Assembly: GCF_963975345.1 (NCBI RefSeq)
Contig: NZ_CAXBGE010000001.1
Coordinates: 124,001 to 188,000, forward strand
DNA length: 64,000 bases
Direction: 5' to 3'
Source of the DNA: Maricaulis sp963975345
Lineage (GTDB): Bacteria > Pseudomonadota > Alphaproteobacteria > Caulobacterales > Maricaulaceae
Below, piece after piece: positions 62,354 through 64,000 of the stretch (positions are counted from its first letter, which is position 1; every line of letters starts with the position of its first letter). A program made the translations under genes and the position numbers. Under the pieces are notes generated by a model that saw only the letters and a list, made by a program, of their open reading frames with translations, was not told the origin of the DNA and did not search any database.

Positions 62354-62648
62354 GGCGATATCTAATCCCGTTTCGCGGCAAAACACACCTGCTGCGTCCG
62401 TGATCGCGATGGCGGGTCGTCAAGCGTCGACTGGTCGGCCTCAAAGCGGGTACCGGCCAGCCTATTCGCCGGGCTGGAATACCGCCCTCGACGATCACCA
62501 TTACGACGGACCGCAGCCAGCATGACGTCAGGCGGCAATTTCGGCATTATTCTTGCTCCAGAGAGAAATTCCTGTCCCTGCGTGGCTGCGTTGCCGCCAC
62601 CGGGCATATCCGCTATCTAGCGCCGAAAGCAATGAAGAGGTTTCTACC

Positions 62649-63437
62649 ATGGCCGACGCACCAACCACCGAGGCGCGCCTCACCGGGACGGTTCCACTCT
62701 ACAAGACTGTAGAGCCGCTGAACCGGACCAAACACAAAACTTACGGCGTGAAGAATATCGCCACGCCTTACAGTTTTCTGAAGGACTGGCATTTCGTTCC
62801 CGCCATTGCCGGCGAGTTTTCGATCGCCAGCGGCAGCTATCCGATCATCTTCCTCGGCGACAAGAAAATGCCGGTTCTGGTGATGGGGCTGCGTCAGGGT
62901 ACGAATGTGTTCGTCACTGAGGATGGCCAGTTCGACAGCGATCATTACGTACCGGCCTATGTGCGCCGCTACCCGTTCGTGAGCGCGTCCAATCCGATGG
63001 ATCAGCCATCGACCGTCTGTGTCGATGTCGATGCGCCCTTCGTCGTCAAGTCGAAGTCGGACCTGCCTTTCTTCGACGAAGCCGGCGAGCCGACCGAGTA
63101 TGTCAACAAGGCCGTCGAATTCGTCTCGGCTTTTGAAAACGACGCCAAGGTCACCGAAGCCTTCGTCGAACGTCTCCATGCGCTGGACCTGTTCGAACAG
63201 AAGAGCGTGCGGGTCGCCGATCCAAACAATCCGGACAACACCATCACGGTCGCGGAATATTGGGGCGTCTCGGAAGAGAAATTCGGCAATCTGCCGGCCG
63301 ACAAGCTTGGCGAGATGCACAAGAATGGCGATCTGTTCGCGATCTCCGCGCATTTGATGTCGTTGCAGCGCTGGGAACGCATCATGCGTCGCGTTTCGAT
63401 GCTTCCACCGGCGGCTGAAGCCAAGACCAAGGCCTAG
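62649..63437 (+). CDS. SapC family protein
   Basis: This is a 262-residue protein starting at ATG 62649 (GAGG upstream). Motifs such as HFVPAIAGEFSIASGSYPI, then RRYPFVSASNP and LFAISAHLMSLQRWERIMR are SapC family signatures. SapC-type proteins are common in marine and stalked alphaproteobacteria and associate with S-layer or peroxide-responsive loci, though function is unclear. A terminator follows. Confidence 0.9.
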   Translation: MADAPTTEARLTGTVPLYKTVEPLNRTKHKTYGVKNIATPYSFLKDWHFVPAIAGEFSIASGSYPIIFLGDKKMPVLVMGLRQGTNVFVTEDGQFDSDHYVPAYVRRYPFVSASNPMDQPSTVCVDVDAPFVVKSKSDLPFFDEAGEPTEYVNKAVEFVSAFENDAKVTEAFVERLHALDLFEQKSVRVADPNNPDNTITVAEYWGVSEEKFGNLPADKLGEMHKNGDLFAISAHLMSLQRWERIMRRVSMLPPAAEAKTKA

Positions 63438-63462
63438 CCCTGCACCAAGTCATTTTGACGGC

Positions 63463-63490
63463 AACGGCCGCGCTGAAAAGCGCGGCCGTT
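63463..63490 (+). terminator. Hairpin terminator after sapC-like gene
   Basis: AACGGCCGCGC (63463-63473) pairs exactly with GCGCGGCCGTT (63480-63490) around a TGAAAA loop. The T tract after it is short (TTGCTTGTT). Confidence 0.65.
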
Positions 63491-63608
63491 TGCTTGTTGG
63501 CTGCGTGTCGTCGATCACCATTGCGCGATCAGGCTTCGGTCCGCAACAAATCATGAGTATATGGCGCGTCAGGGCAACTCGCGCCCGCGTCAGTTTTGAG
63601 GTCAGTCC

Positions 63609-64000
63609 ATGCGCCTTCTAGCCACACTCGCCGCGACCATTTTTTTGAGTGCGGGTATCGCGTCAACCGGGCAGGCACAACCAGGCTGGGCCTCAAGCGA
63701 GCCGATAGTCGACGCCCAGCTGGTCTCGGACGTGAGCGTCGCGGCGCCGGGTGAAGCGTTTCACATCGGGTTGCACCAGGTGATGCCGGACGGCTGGCAC
63801 ACGTATTGGCGCAATCCCGGCGATAATGGACTGCCAACCGATATCCGCTGGGACGTCCCGGCCGGCGTGACCATCGGTGAGATCGCATGGCCGGCGCCGA
63901 GCGAAATGCTGCTGGCTGAGACGATCATGGATTACGGTTATCACAATGAAATCGTTCTGCCGGTAACGGTTGAGCTGGATGCCGGCTATGCCGCGTCCGA
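63609..64000 (+). CDS. DsbD-like protein-disulfide reductase, N-terminus only
   Basis: The first 130 codons are present; the gene runs off the right edge. It has a signal peptide (cleavage near GQA-Q) and then IVDAQLVSDVSVAAPGEAF, HWHTYWRNPGDNGLP-like sequence (GWHTYWRNPGDNGLPTDI) and MDYGYHNEIVLPV, which match the N-terminal periplasmic domain of alphaproteobacterial DsbD-type thiol:disulfide reductases. The membrane and thioredoxin domains lie outside the window. Confidence 0.82.
   Translation, partial: MRLLATLAATIFLSAGIASTGQAQPGWASSEPIVDAQLVSDVSVAAPGEAFHIGLHQVMPDGWHTYWRNPGDNGLPTDIRWDVPAGVTIGEIAWPAPSEMLLAETIMDYGYHNEIVLPVTVELDAGYAAS

Noticed and set aside
62410..62526. A 38-codon plus-strand frame between the Zur and SapC genes
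   Set aside because: It has no SD and no conserved features; I treat the region as a promoter-containing gap.

Overview
The window is about 62% GC chromosomal DNA from an alphaproteobacterium, most likely a stalked or prosthecate member of the Caulobacterales/Maricaulales. Evidence for this is a full-length PodJ polarity factor, a SapC-family protein, alphaproteobacterial RpoH, SerC and TIGR02186 types, an ECF sigma/DUF6768 pair, and GANTC sites clustered upstream of podJ. I see no rRNA, tRNA or CRISPR array. Both window edges cut a gene: an MscS-type channel on the left and a DsbD-like N-terminus on the right.

Layout. 0-11 kb: DUF2254 membrane protein, an Lhr-like helicase with its PdeM phosphoesterase (half of the ligase-associated DNA damage module), a translationally coupled TIGR02186/TauE pair, and podJ. 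11-21 kb: a secreted protein of unknown function, then a MerR regulator followed by a fatty-acid or branched-chain acyl-CoA oxidation operon (two acyl-CoA dehydrogenases, a PaiB-like FMN protein, thiolase, multifunctional hydratase/dehydrogenase) that closes with a strong terminator. 21-40 kb: housekeeping and single genes (methyltransferase, GST, LysR, thiD, EamA exporter, two PLP enzymes head to head with one of them serC, PagL-like and PIG-L proteins, purA, an APC-like permease, an M61-like PDZ peptidase, acyltransferase 3). 40-43 kb: a TPP riboswitch controls a compact yjbR / PH-like membrane protein / thiC operon.

43.0-47.7 kb is the accessory part. It holds an AT-richer island with an HNH endonuclease, an orphan integrase-core-like protein, a 28-codon ORF, a small HTH protein and a candidate small RNA. 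Next to it are a long inverted repeat and two copies of a roughly 220 bp repeat that flank an XRE-type membrane regulator. 48-64 kb returns to core genes: an amidase, an ECF sigma/DUF6768 pair, a lipoprotein esterase, rpoH, MAPEG and lysoplasmalogenase, a second esterase, a trypsin-like protease with three identically spaced Cys repeats, PhzF, a thioredoxin-fold protein, an ABC exporter, a double-hotdog protein with a Zur/Fur regulator, SapC and the start of a DsbD-like gene.

Start codons were moved inward from the longest reading frame where a Shine-Dalgarno (SD) sequence, a signal peptide or family alignment called for it. Family names come from remembered motifs only, since no database search was possible.
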